Part shown: positions 16,106-23,804 of the stretch, piece by piece
Numbering within the stretch: position 1 is the stretch's first letter
How the letters are laid out: each line of letters starts with the position of its first letter
From: Oscillospiraceae bacterium
Lineage (GTDB): Bacteria; Bacillota_A; Clostridia; Oscillospirales; Oscillospiraceae
Direction of reading: 5' to 3'
DNA length: 64,000 bases
Assembly (NCBI GenBank): GCA_015067895.1
Contig: SVLP01000010.1
Location: 1 to 64,000, forward strand
The notes under the pieces: model-generated
Databases searched by the model: none
Told to the model about the DNA's origin: nothing
The model's input: only the letters and a program-made list of their open reading frames with translations
Position numbers and translations under genes: made by a program

Positions 16106-16677
16106 CAGGTGTTGATGCTGAGGGTGCGGAGGGCATCCAGCATTTGTTCCTCGCCGGAATAGAGCAGGAAGAGTGGATCCTGTTCAGCTCGTTTCAGATC
16201 GTTCACGGTCAGATCATCGATATCCATTAGGATGCGGATTTGTGCAATGGTCACATCGGGATGATCTTCCCGCAGATGCAAAAGGGTTGCGGCGATGGTA
16301 TCACTGAGGGGTTCCTGATCCTCGGGATAGACCGACCAGGAATCCAATTCGTCAACGAATGTCACCTCAGACAAATTGTGCAGCAGTAAGGTGGTGCCCG
16401 AAAGGAACCATCCCTCGCAGACCAGCTTGGGATCCCTGGGCATCAGATACCGAATGGGAAGTCCGTTTTTGTGGATCAGTTCATAGAACTGGTAGGTATA
16501 GGAATCTGTGATCCAGACCTTGAATTTGGTGCCTGTGTTGCGGTAGAAATGGGATTTGCGGTAGGACAGAAACCTGAGAGGGCTGGTGATGGCGATCCAG
16601 AGTGTGGTAATGGTAAGCGCGATCACAACGACGATGCTGAGGACGATATTACGGATAAAATACCAAATCTTTTTCAT
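16105..16677 (-). CDS. Unknown protein with one N-terminal membrane segment
   Basis: A 190-residue protein. A basic N-terminus (MKKIWYFIRN) and one long hydrophobic segment (about 11-32) suggest a membrane anchor, and the rest is soluble and mixed alpha/beta (for example TFVDELDSWSVYPEDQEPL, then helices with IAQIRILMDIDDLTVNDLKR). No family recognised. GGAGGAC is 4 bases before the ATG at 16675-16677. It lies 9 bases downstream of the M20 peptidase gene, so the two are probably one unit. Confidence 0.68.
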   Translation of the reverse strand: MKKIWYFIRNIVLSIVVVIALTITTLWIAITSPLRFLSYRKSHFYRNTGTKFKVWITDSYTYQFYELIHKNGLPIRYLMPRDPKLVCEGWFLSGTTLLLHNLSEVTFVDELDSWSVYPEDQEPLSDTIAATLLHLREDHPDVTIAQIRILMDIDDLTVNDLKRAEQDPLFLLYSGEEQMLDALRTLSINT

Positions 16678-16686
16678 AAGTCCTCC

Positions 16687-17805
16687 TCAGAAGTGGTGCA
16701 AGATAAGCTCAAAGGCCACCTTCAGGCCGGGGAGGAGGCTGTCAATCTCGACATATTCCTCCCGGGTGTGGGCTCCTGAGCCGAGGACGCAGCCGGGGCA
16801 GATGGCGGGAATGCCCATACTGAGGGGGATGTTGCAGTCGGTGGAGCCGGGGTGGAAGGCGGGGTCAAAGCCGTAGTGGGTCTTGACCGCCCGGGCGGAG
16901 CGGGACTTCAGGCCGGTGCTGTCGGTGGGAAGACCGCAGGGACGGTCGCCCACCACTTCCGTCTCAATTTGAACGCCCTGAGAACGGAATTCCTCCACAA
17001 TGGTGTCAAAACTCCGCTGCATGATGGAAAGTCCCTCCCTTTCGTCGGAGCGGAACTCGAAGAGCATGGCCGCCTCCTGGGCAATGGTGTTGACCGAGGT
17101 GCCGCCGGAGATGGTGCCGACGTTGTAGGTGGTCTTGCCGATGGGGGGCACCTGGATCTCGTAGAGCCGGGCGATCAGCCGGGACAGCTGGGCGATGGCG
17201 TTGGGGGCACCGAAGCGGGCGTAGGAGTGGCCGCCCTCGGTGCGGACGGTGACGCGATAGCGGCGGGAGCCCACAGCCCTGTCCACGATGGCGGTGGCGT
17301 TGCCGTCGAAGGTGATGAATTCCTTCACCCGGCGGCCGAAGTCGGCCATGATCCGGCGGGAGCCCTTCAGGTTTCCAAGACCCTCCTCGCCGGAGTTGAT
17401 GACCAGGAGCACACCGCAGTTTTTTGGAGTCAGGCCATGCTCAGCGATGTAGCCCGCTACGGTCAGCAGAGCCACCGCGTTGGCGGTGTCGTCACCCACG
17501 CCGGGGCAGTAAATGTGGCCATTTTCGACCTTCAGGGGCAGGGGAGCCGTATCCGGGAAGACCACGTCAGAGTGAGCCATGAAGACCATCAGGTCATTGG
17601 AGCCTGTGTCGCCGATGGGGTAGATGACGTTGAGGGCGGGGTCGATGTAGGCGGAAGCAGCTCCATGGGAATGGAGCCAGTTCAGGCAGAATTCGGCCCG
17701 ACGCTCTTCGTGGTTGCTGGGGGCGGGGATTTGCGCGAGATCGATGAGGAGCTGCTGGGCGGATTCTGCGTGGGAGTCGATGTAGGACAGGATGTCGGGA
17801 GTCAT
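16687..17805 (-). CDS. M20-family metallopeptidase (PepT/PepD-like)
   Basis: A 372-residue two-domain zinc exopeptidase. Zinc motifs: MAHSDVVFPD (His, Asp), GVGDDTANAVAL (bridging Asp), NSGEEGLGN (catalytic Glu and zinc Glu), TFDGN (Asp) and the last His in GSGAHTREEY. The dimerisation domain lies in the middle, around GGHSYARFGAPNAI. It has no signal peptide and should cleave di- or tripeptides in the cytoplasm. It is second in a minus-strand run downstream of the small gene at 17818. Confidence 0.88.
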   Translation of the reverse strand: MTPDILSYIDSHAESAQQLLIDLAQIPAPSNHEERRAEFCLNWLHSHGAASAYIDPALNVIYPIGDTGSNDLMVFMAHSDVVFPDTAPLPLKVENGHIYCPGVGDDTANAVALLTVAGYIAEHGLTPKNCGVLLVINSGEEGLGNLKGSRRIMADFGRRVKEFITFDGNATAIVDRAVGSRRYRVTVRTEGGHSYARFGAPNAIAQLSRLIARLYEIQVPPIGKTTYNVGTISGGTSVNTIAQEAAMLFEFRSDEREGLSIMQRSFDTIVEEFRSQGVQIETEVVGDRPCGLPTDSTGLKSRSARAVKTHYGFDPAFHPGSTDCNIPLSMGIPAICPGCVLGSGAHTREEYVEIDSLLPGLKVAFELILHHF

Positions 17806-17817
17806 AGGATGTACCTC

Positions 17818-18162
17818 TTATACTTCTGGCAGGGAAATATGGTGAACGTTCATCAGATAAACTTCAAAGCTGGAGTAAAAGGCTTCAAAAGCAAGCCTGT
17901 CGTCAATTCCGTTGGTGTAGAGCAGGTGATTCCACCAGCAGGCGTAGCCGTTTTTATCAGCGAGGATGGTTTCGTGGTACCAACATACGAAAGAGCGGAA
18001 GTAATACAGGGGATTTTCAGATGCAGTGTAGGAAAACGCATGTTCCATGCCAAACAGGTGATCCCGCAGAGAAAGCAGGGAGGGCTTCCCCAAATACAGA
18101 CCCGGTCGTTTCTTCATCTGTGCAAAGAACGTAAGTTCCTCAAACCGCTTGTTTTCACGCAA
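17818..18162 (-). CDS. Unknown protein, TTG start
   Basis: About 114 residues, no recognised family. Its middle segment KKRPGLYLGKPSLLSLRDHL and the following HAFSY resemble small uncharacterised proteins found singly in Firmicutes. The TTG at 18160-18162 is chosen because GGAGGTGG lies 6 bases before it; an in-frame ATG 18 codons upstream (18216) is excluded because the promoter TTGCGG...TATAAT (18184-18212) falls inside that extension. It reads into the M20 gene 12 bases later. Confidence 0.68.
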   Translation of the reverse strand: MRENKRFEELTFFAQMKKRPGLYLGKPSLLSLRDHLFGMEHAFSYTASENPLYYFRSFVCWYHETILADKNGYACWWNHLLYTNGIDDRLAFEAFYSSFEVYLMNVHHISLPEV

Positions 18163-18183
18163 AATGAACCACCTCCACATCAT

Positions 18184-18212
18184 ATTATACCATAAAATAA
18201 AAATAACCGCAA
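18184..18212 (-). promoter_or_regulatory. Promoter embedded in the tRNA terminator
   Basis: On the minus strand TTGCGG (18207-18212), 17 bases and TATAAT (18184-18189). The -35 box lies within the 3' arm of the terminator of the tRNA-Ser gene. Confidence 0.75.
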
Positions 18213-18232
18213 TCATAAAGATTGCGGTTATT
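18202..18232 (-). terminator. Terminator of the tRNA-Ser gene
   Basis: Perfect 13-bp stem (18220-18232 with 18202-18214), 5-base loop, then T-rich bases on the minus strand. It starts at the last base of the tRNA CCA end. Confidence 0.88.
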
Positions 18233-18324
18233 GGCGGAGTGAGAGGGATTTGAACCCTCGCGCCGCTTTTGACGGCCTACTCCCTTAGCAGGGGAGCCCC
18301 TTCGGCCTCTTGGGTATCACTCCG
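18232..18324 (-). tRNA. tRNA-Ser (anticodon GCT), CCA encoded
   Basis: A 93-base class II tRNA. The acceptor arms CGGAGTG (18318-18324) and CACTCCG pair fully, the anticodon loop CTGCTAA sits on a CTCCC/GGGAG stem, the long variable arm follows (TAGGCCGTCAAAAGCGGC), and the T-loop is GTTCAAATC. The 3' CCA is in the DNA. It reads AGC and AGU serine codons. Confidence 0.97.
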
Positions 18325-18354
18325 AATCATACGCTGTTCAATTCGTACTATGGC

Positions 18355-18383
18355 ATTCTAGCATATGATTGCAGGTTTGTCAA
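18355..18383 (-). promoter_or_regulatory. Promoter of the tRNA-Ser gene
   Basis: On the minus strand a perfect TTGACA (18378-18383), 17 bases and TAGAAT (18355-18360). The -35 box overlaps the stop codon of the DUF1294 gene. Confidence 0.85.
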
Positions 18384-18652
18384 GCACCAAAATGCGTAAA
18401 AACCCAGAAGCCGAGAAAAATCTGCAGTGCCAGGATGGCGGGGATGCCCAGGGTGAATTTGAGGTGCTTCGTCTTGTGGCGGAAGGTGTACATGCCGGCG
18501 AGGGCTCCGATGCTGCCGCCGAATACGGCACTGAGGATCAGGGTGCGCTCCGGGATGCGCCAGCGGTTTTTGCGGGCTTTTTGCTTGTCCGCAAGCATAA
18601 GGACGAACGCCGCCGCATTGATTAGGAGAAGATAGAGAAAAACGTATTTCAT
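18380..18652 (-). CDS. DUF1294 small membrane protein
   Basis: A 90-residue protein of the DUF1294 family. The family core is clear: LADKQKARKNRWRIPERTL after the first membrane segment, then GGSIGALAGMYTFRHKTKH, and a last hydrophobic segment FTLGIPAILALQIFLGFWVF. Members are inner-membrane proteins of unknown role. AAAGGA precedes the ATG at 18650-18652. Its 5' end is only 25 bases from the divergent lipoprotein gene, so the promoters of both must overlap each gene's start. Its stop lies inside the tRNA promoter. Confidence 0.88.
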   Translation of the reverse strand: MKYVFLYLLLINAAAFVLMLADKQKARKNRWRIPERTLILSAVFGGSIGALAGMYTFRHKTKHLKFTLGIPAILALQIFLGFWVFTHFGA

Positions 18653-18677
18653 TTGGATTCCTTTCGGGAGGTATGGT

Positions 18678-19184
18678 ATGAAAATTCTGTTGTGGATGGT
18701 CGTACTGATGATGTGCTTCACAGGCTGCGGTGCTGACGCGGAGCCGGTGTTTGAGACGGTGGAAGACGAGATCGTGGAGGTCGCGGCGGCGGAGCCTGCG
18801 CCGATCTCCGTGTGGCTGCCCGACGGGGCGGCGGCCCAGACCATGGCGGAGACGGGGGAGTGCTATGTCTGGGGCGAGTGTGAGCTGCGGATCCAGACTC
18901 TGGACGGTGGGGACATCCGCGCGACCCTGGAGCAGCTGACGGGGCTCTCTGCCGACAAGCTGACGGTGATGGAGTACGAGCGGGACGGGATGCAGCTTTA
19001 CCAGACCGTGTGGTCGTGTACCTCGGAGGAAGGCATCACGTTGGGCCGGTGCATGGTGGCCGATGACGGGAATTACCACTACTGCGTCAGCCTGACAGCC
19101 CCGGAGGAGGCGGATGTATCCGATGACTATGCCCAGATCTGCGCCAGCCTGGACTTGAGTGGAGAGGAAAAAGTGGATAAGTAA
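18678..19184 (+). CDS. Unknown lipoprotein
   Basis: A 168-residue exported protein. The signal peptide ends in the lipobox FTGC (Cys at about 17), followed by an acidic, alanine- and glutamate-rich linker and a compact domain with four cysteines (GECYVWGECEL and WSCTSEEG...GRCMV). No family recognised. GGGAGG is upstream; an overlapping ATG in another frame is ignored. It ends just before heptad repeats that lie at the 3' end of the convergent WYL gene. Confidence 0.68.
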   Translation: MKILLWMVVLMMCFTGCGADAEPVFETVEDEIVEVAAAEPAPISVWLPDGAAAQTMAETGECYVWGECELRIQTLDGGDIRATLEQLTGLSADKLTVMEYERDGMQLYQTVWSCTSEEGITLGRCMVADDGNYHYCVSLTAPEEADVSDDYAQICASLDLSGEEKVDK

Positions 19185-19193
19185 ACAGCAAGC

Positions 19194-19228
19194 GCATTTT
19201 GCATTCAGCATTCAGCATTCTGCATTTT
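19194..19228. repeat. Five tandem heptads, family C repeat
   Basis: Five exact 7-base units, GCATTTT GCATTCA GCATTCA GCATTCT GCATTTT. On the minus strand they read as variants of GCTGAAT, the same heptad type seen at 33389-33481 and 45621-45697. The array overlaps the stop codon of the WYL regulator gene. Confidence 0.8.
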
Positions 19229-20209
19229 CACAGCAGGGTGCTGCGCGATGGCGGTTTCGGCAAGGGCGCGGCATTCGTCAGCAACGCTCTGGGGGTAGAC
19301 GATCCGGGCCTTGTCGCCGAAGCCGATGACCCAGCTCAGGAAGATGGGGGACACTGCCACATCGACGACGAAGGTGAAGTGGTCGTCCCCGTCGGGGATG
19401 AGCATGATATCATGGCCGAAGCGGTCGATGACCACGTTGGCCAGGCTCCGGTGGAAGCGGAGCTTGACGCTGGCCTGACGGCCGGAATACATCTGGAATA
19501 ACTGATTTGCGTGTTCCACCAGGTTGGCTCCCGTGAGCTCCGGACAGGGAACACGCTTTTCTTCTGTCAGGGCGATGTTGGTCATGCGATCCACCCGGTA
19601 GTGGGTGACACCGTAGCGGGGGGAGTGGGCCAGCAGGTAGCAGTTCTCGTTGTCCTGGCACAGGCCGTAGGGGCTGGCCTGGTAGCTCTTGTCCCGGTAG
19701 TGGCGTTTGCCGTCGATGCCCCAGTCAAAATAGCGGAAGGTGATCTGTACGCCCCGGGAGATAGCGTCCTGGATGGCGTCGACGTTGTAGTAGATGGTCT
19801 CGTTCATGCTCTTGACCCGGCGGTCGATGACCACGTCCCGGTGCATCAGGCTCTCGTCATAGCGGTTGCACTGGTTCAGCAGCTTGGAGATCAGCTCCCG
19901 GGACTTTTTCTCCGTCAGGAACCGGCTGGACTGGACGGCGTCGATCAGCAGCTTCAGTTCCGGAAGCTCGAAATTCCGGGACGCGATGTAGTAGCCGCCG
20001 TTCTTGCCCCGGCGGTTGAGGATGTCCAGGCCGAAGTCCTGGAGGGCGCGGATGTCGGAATAGATGGCCTTGCGCTCACAGTCGATGCCGTGATTGGCCA
20101 GCATGGTGATGAGCTCCTGGGCGCCCACGGGGTGCTCCTCGTCGGAGTTGCGCTCCAGGTAGTCCCGGATGTAGAGCAGCTTCAGCTTCTGGTTGTCGGA
20201 TTTTGGCAT
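19205..20209 (-). CDS. WYL-domain transcriptional regulator with N-terminal HTH
   Basis: A 334-residue regulator. An HTH_11-type winged helix occupies about 5-70 (AQELITMLANHGIDCERKAIYSDIRAL is its core region), and a WYL domain follows at about 145-225 with FRYFDWGIDGKRHY and YQASPYGLCQDNENCYLLA; a C-terminal extension domain (WCX type) ends the protein. WYL proteins sense nucleic-acid or small ligands and often regulate stress genes. The last seven residues, KMQNAEC, are encoded by the heptad array at 19194-19228. AAAGGAG precedes the ATG at 20207-20209. Confidence 0.87.
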   Translation of the reverse strand: MPKSDNQKLKLLYIRDYLERNSDEEHPVGAQELITMLANHGIDCERKAIYSDIRALQDFGLDILNRRGKNGGYYIASRNFELPELKLLIDAVQSSRFLTEKKSRELISKLLNQCNRYDESLMHRDVVIDRRVKSMNETIYYNVDAIQDAISRGVQITFRYFDWGIDGKRHYRDKSYQASPYGLCQDNENCYLLAHSPRYGVTHYRVDRMTNIALTEEKRVPCPELTGANLVEHANQLFQMYSGRQASVKLRFHRSLANVVIDRFGHDIMLIPDGDDHFTFVVDVAVSPIFLSWVIGFGDKARIVYPQSVADECRALAETAIAQHPAVKMQNAEC

Positions 20210-20232
20210 GGTCGATCAGCTCCTTTATGGAT

Positions 20233-20261
20233 AGAGTACCATATTGGGGACTCTTTGTCAA
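20233..20261 (-). promoter_or_regulatory. Promoter of the WYL regulator gene
   Basis: On the minus strand TTGACA (20256-20261), 17 bases and TACTCT (20233-20238). Confidence 0.7.
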
Positions 20262-20273
20262 ATGGGGCTGTGA

Positions 20274-20302
20274 TTGCTTTTTCCGGAAAAAGATGATAGA
20301 AT
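20274..20302 (+). promoter_or_regulatory. Promoter of the nfo-tatD-SEDS-PBP operon
   Basis: TTGCTT (20274-20279), 17 bases and TAGAAT (20297-20302). Confidence 0.68.
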
Positions 20303-20322
20303 GGGGACAAGAGGTGATCTAT

Positions 20323-21204
20323 ATGAGTTATTTGGGATGTCATCTGTCATCCACCAAGGGAAACTACGAAATGGTGAAGACCGCGCGGAAGATCGGCGCG
20401 GATACCTTTGCCTTCTTTACCCGCAATCCCAGGGGCTCCAAGGCGAAGCCCATCGATGAAGCGGATTGTAAGAAGGCCATGGACGCACTGCGGGAGTTCG
20501 GATTCGGGCCGTTGGTGGCCCATGGCTCCTATACTATGAACCTGTGCACCAAGGATCCCGAGGCCAGGGCCTTCGCGGCGGAGGTTTTGAAAGAGGATCT
20601 GGCGCGGATGGCATACCTGCCGGGGCAGTTTTACAATTTCCATCCGGGCTCCCATGTGGGTCAGGGTGTGGACACCGGCATCGCCCAGATCGCTGAGGCC
20701 CTGAAGGCCGCACTGGAGCCGGGGTATCCGGTGACCGTGCTGCTGGAGACCATGGCGGGCAAGGGCAGCGAGGTCGGCGGTAAATTTGAGGAGCTCAAGG
20801 CCATCATCGATGCCGTGGGCTCAGAGTATGTGGGCGTGTGTCTGGATTCCTGCCATGTTTACGACGGCGGGTATGATATCGTCAGCGATCTGGACGGGGT
20901 GCTGGCGGAGTTCGACCGGGTCATTGGCATCGACCGGCTGAAGGCTCTGCATCTGAACGACAGCAAGAATCCCTTTGCCAGCCACAAGGATCGCCACGAG
21001 TGCATTGGTGAGGGAAGCCTGGGGATCGAGACCTTTGAACGGATCGTCAACCATCCCCTTCTGTCGGACAAGCCCATGATTTTGGAGACCCCCAACGAGC
21101 TGCCCGGCTACGCGGCTGAGATCGCCCTGCTCCGGGGAAAATTAAGAAAAACTTTATTTGACTTCAGGGGGATCCCCCGTTATCCTGAAAGGAGAAGGTC
21201 ATGA
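20323..21204 (+). CDS. nfo: Endonuclease IV (AP endonuclease)
   Basis: A 293-residue TIM-barrel enzyme that cuts DNA 5' of abasic sites in base excision repair. Zinc ligand motifs of the family are visible: CHLSSTKG at the start (GCHxS), YNFHPGSHVG, VTVLLETMAGKG, GVCLDSCHVYDGGYD, LKALHLNDSKNPFASHKDRHECIGEG and MILETPNE, all in the usual order. Length is typical (about 280-300). The ATG at 20323 has GAGGTGATC upstream; a longer frame would include the promoter. It overlaps tatD by four bases, making a DNA-metabolism pair at the head of the operon. Confidence 0.94.
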   Translation: MSYLGCHLSSTKGNYEMVKTARKIGADTFAFFTRNPRGSKAKPIDEADCKKAMDALREFGFGPLVAHGSYTMNLCTKDPEARAFAAEVLKEDLARMAYLPGQFYNFHPGSHVGQGVDTGIAQIAEALKAALEPGYPVTVLLETMAGKGSEVGGKFEELKAIIDAVGSEYVGVCLDSCHVYDGGYDIVSDLDGVLAEFDRVIGIDRLKALHLNDSKNPFASHKDRHECIGEGSLGIETFERIVNHPLLSDKPMILETPNELPGYAAEIALLRGKLRKTLFDFRGIPRYPERRRS

Positions 21205-22067
21205 TCGTTGACAGCCATGCCCATTATGCCCACGCCTGCTTCTCAGGCACCTTCCGGTACTTAAGCTGGGAGGAGAATTGGGCGTTGTTTGAGGGAACCC
21301 GGGAGGAGCTGTTCGCCCGGATGGATGCGCAGGGCATCGCCATGAGCGTCGAGCCGGGGATCGGGCTGGACTTCAACGAGAACATCCTGGAGCTGGCGAC
21401 GCGGTATCCCGGGCGCATTTTCCCAGCGGTGGGGTGCCATCCCACCCGGTGCATCCGTGAGAAGTGGAGTGACCGGAGGCGGCTGGCGGAGGTCAGCAAA
21501 AGAGCTGGGATCGTCGCAATTGGTGAGACGGGGCTTGACTATCACCATCCGAGACAGGAGCAGCACCGGATGAAGCAGCTGATGTGGTTTCTGTATCAGC
21601 TGCAGCTGGCGAGGAAGCGGGAATTGCCGCTGATCCTGCACATCCGGGACGCGGACACCGATGCCATCCGGGTATTGAAATGCTTCAAGCCGAAGCATGG
21701 CGGTGTGGTGCACTGCTGCGGCGAGGGATGGGAGACCATCAAAGCGTATCTGAAGCTGGGGCTGTACATCGGCATCGGCGGGACGCTTCTGAATCCGGCC
21801 CGGAATGAGAAGCTGAAGCCCGCCATTGCGCACATCCCCCTGGAGCGGATCGTCATCGAGACGGACAGCCCCTACGTGCTGCCGTACTGCAAGGATGTGC
21901 TGCCGCCCAAGCTGGTGCGGCGGACGAAGAACAGCTCCCTGATCCTGCCCAGGGTCATCGACGAGATCGCGGCGCTGAAGGGCATCGGCAGGGAGGAAGT
22001 GGAGCGGATCACGGCGGAGAATGCCATCCGGCTGTTCGCGCTGCCGGGCTTTGAGGAAATCGACTGA
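21201..22067 (+). CDS. TatD-family metal-dependent hydrolase
   Basis: A 288-residue TIM-barrel hydrolase. Metal ligands: His6 and His8 (DSHAHY), the Glu in AIGETGLDYH, His in LILHIRDADTD, His in VVHCCGEG and the Asp in VIETDSPY. TatD proteins are Mg-dependent 3'-5' exonucleases implicated in DNA repair. It is translationally coupled to nfo (ATGA overlap) and followed 12 bases later by the FHA-SEDS gene. Confidence 0.9.
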   Translation: MIVDSHAHYAHACFSGTFRYLSWEENWALFEGTREELFARMDAQGIAMSVEPGIGLDFNENILELATRYPGRIFPAVGCHPTRCIREKWSDRRRLAEVSKRAGIVAIGETGLDYHHPRQEQHRMKQLMWFLYQLQLARKRELPLILHIRDADTDAIRVLKCFKPKHGGVVHCCGEGWETIKAYLKLGLYIGIGGTLLNPARNEKLKPAIAHIPLERIVIETDSPYVLPYCKDVLPPKLVRRTKNSSLILPRVIDEIAALKGIGREEVERITAENAIRLFALPGFEEID

Positions 22068-22079
22068 GGAGGTGAGGCC

Positions 22080-23804
22080 ATGGAGGCTGTTATGGAATTT
22101 GTCAGCAGTCTGCCCGTGGACTTTGCAAACGTATACATCGCCCTTCTGCGCGTCATCGCGCCGGTGCTGATGGGCGTCATTTTGTGGCGGGCGGGAAAGC
22201 CGCTCCTTTCCTTCCGGAAGGAGCCGGAGATCTGGGCGATCCTGCGGCTGGAGGACGGCACGGGACTGCCCGTGACCCACTGGGAAAACATCATCGGACG
22301 GCATCCCAGATCCGATCTGGTCATCGATCTGCCCACCATCTCCAAGAACCACGCGGTTCTGACCCGCTACGACGACGGCAGCTGGACGATCACCGATACC
22401 GAATCCACCAGCGGCGTGAAGGTCAACGGTGAGAAAATGGAGATCTGCGCCCTGGAGGACGGGGACGAGATCGAGCTGGGCGGACTGAAGATGTATCTGG
22501 AGCCCATCACCGCCGAGCAGGAGGACAAGCTGGCACAGCTGCGGACGAAGGCCTCCTCCGGCGGAGCGTCGGCCTTCAATCTGGTACTGCTGACTCTGCT
22601 GCAGCTGCTGTGCGCTCTGGCGTTCCTGGTCAATGGGGATCCGGAGCACATGGGTAATGTGATGCTGGGCTTCGGCGGCATCATCGCGGCCCAGTGGATC
22701 GTGCTGGCCTTCTACGCGGCCATCCGGCGGTCGGGCTTTGAGATCGAGACCATCGCCTTTTTCCTGTGCACCATGGGCATGAACGTCATCGCCGCCACCG
22801 CACCGGGGGAGGCCATGAAGCAGCTGATCGCCATGGGACTGGGACTTGGGCTGTTCTTCTTCGTGGGCTGGTCCCTGCGGGATCTGGAGCGGGCCAAGAA
22901 GGTGCGCTACTGGGCCACCGTGGCGGGCATCGGCTTCCTGGTCATCACACTGCTGTTTGGCAAAGAAATTTATGGTGCCAAGAACTGGCTGGTCATCGGC
23001 GGGTTCTCCATCCAGCCCTCGGAGCTGAGCAAGCTGTGCTTCGTCTTCGTGGGAGCCAGCACCATGGATCGGATCCTGCGCAGGCGGAATCTAATCGGCT
23101 TCATCGCCTATTCCGTGGTACTGTGCGGCCTGCTGGCCCTGATGAATGATTTCGGTACCGCGCTGATCTTCTTCATCGCGTTCCTTTCCATCGCCTATAT
23201 GCGCTCGGGCTCCGTGGGCACCATCGGCCTGGCGGTGACCAGTCTGGGCTTCGCGGGCGTCATCGCATTGAAGATCGCGCCCCATGCCCTGCGCCGGTTC
23301 ACCATCTGGCGGCACGTGTGGGAGGATCCCCTGGGCCGGGGCTACCAGCAGACCCGGAGCCTGATGTGCATGGCCTCCGGCGGCCTGCTGGGTCTGGGCG
23401 CGGGCAACGGCTGGATGAAGAAGCTTTTCGCCGCCGACACCGATGTGGTATTCGCCACGGTGACGGAGGAGTGGGGACTGATCGCCGCCATGCTGATGGT
23501 GGTATCCGTGGTGGTGCTGGCACTGTTCTGTCTGCGGGCGGCCAGCCTGGGCCGGAGCAGCTTCTACACCATCGGCGCCTGCACGGCGGCCAGCATTCTG
23601 CTGGCCCAGACCATCCTCAACGTGATGGGAACCATCGATCTGCTGCCCTTTACCGGCGTGACATTCCCCTTTGTTTCCAATGGCGGCAGCTCCATGCTCT
23701 CGGCCTGGGGTATGATGGCCTTTATCAAGGCGGCGGATACCCGGCAGAATGCCAGCTTCGCCATCAAGATCAGCCGCCGCAAGGGTAAGGAGGTGGAGGA
23801 ATGA
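22080..23804 (+). CDS. FHA-SEDS fusion (RodA/FtsW/SpoVE-family glycan polymerase)
   Basis: A 574-residue protein. After a first membrane segment (about 15-35) a cytoplasmic FHA domain occupies about 60-140, with the phosphothreonine-binding pattern IIGRHPRSDLVIDLPTISKN and the later TSGVKVNG. A SEDS domain of about ten membrane segments follows, with GGFSIQPSELSK, NDFGTALIFF, TEEWGLIAAM and PFVSNGGSSML. SEDS proteins polymerise lipid II with a class B PBP, and one is encoded next (four-base overlap). The FHA domain suggests control by a Ser/Thr kinase; no kinase is in the window. Divisional, elongation or sporulation use is not decidable. Confidence 0.88.
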   Translation: MEAVMEFVSSLPVDFANVYIALLRVIAPVLMGVILWRAGKPLLSFRKEPEIWAILRLEDGTGLPVTHWENIIGRHPRSDLVIDLPTISKNHAVLTRYDDGSWTITDTESTSGVKVNGEKMEICALEDGDEIELGGLKMYLEPITAEQEDKLAQLRTKASSGGASAFNLVLLTLLQLLCALAFLVNGDPEHMGNVMLGFGGIIAAQWIVLAFYAAIRRSGFEIETIAFFLCTMGMNVIAATAPGEAMKQLIAMGLGLGLFFFVGWSLRDLERAKKVRYWATVAGIGFLVITLLFGKEIYGAKNWLVIGGFSIQPSELSKLCFVFVGASTMDRILRRRNLIGFIAYSVVLCGLLALMNDFGTALIFFIAFLSIAYMRSGSVGTIGLAVTSLGFAGVIALKIAPHALRRFTIWRHVWEDPLGRGYQQTRSLMCMASGGLLGLGAGNGWMKKLFAADTDVVFATVTEEWGLIAAMLMVVSVVVLALFCLRAASLGRSSFYTIGACTAASILLAQTILNVMGTIDLLPFTGVTFPFVSNGGSSMLSAWGMMAFIKAADTRQNASFAIKISRRKGKEVEE

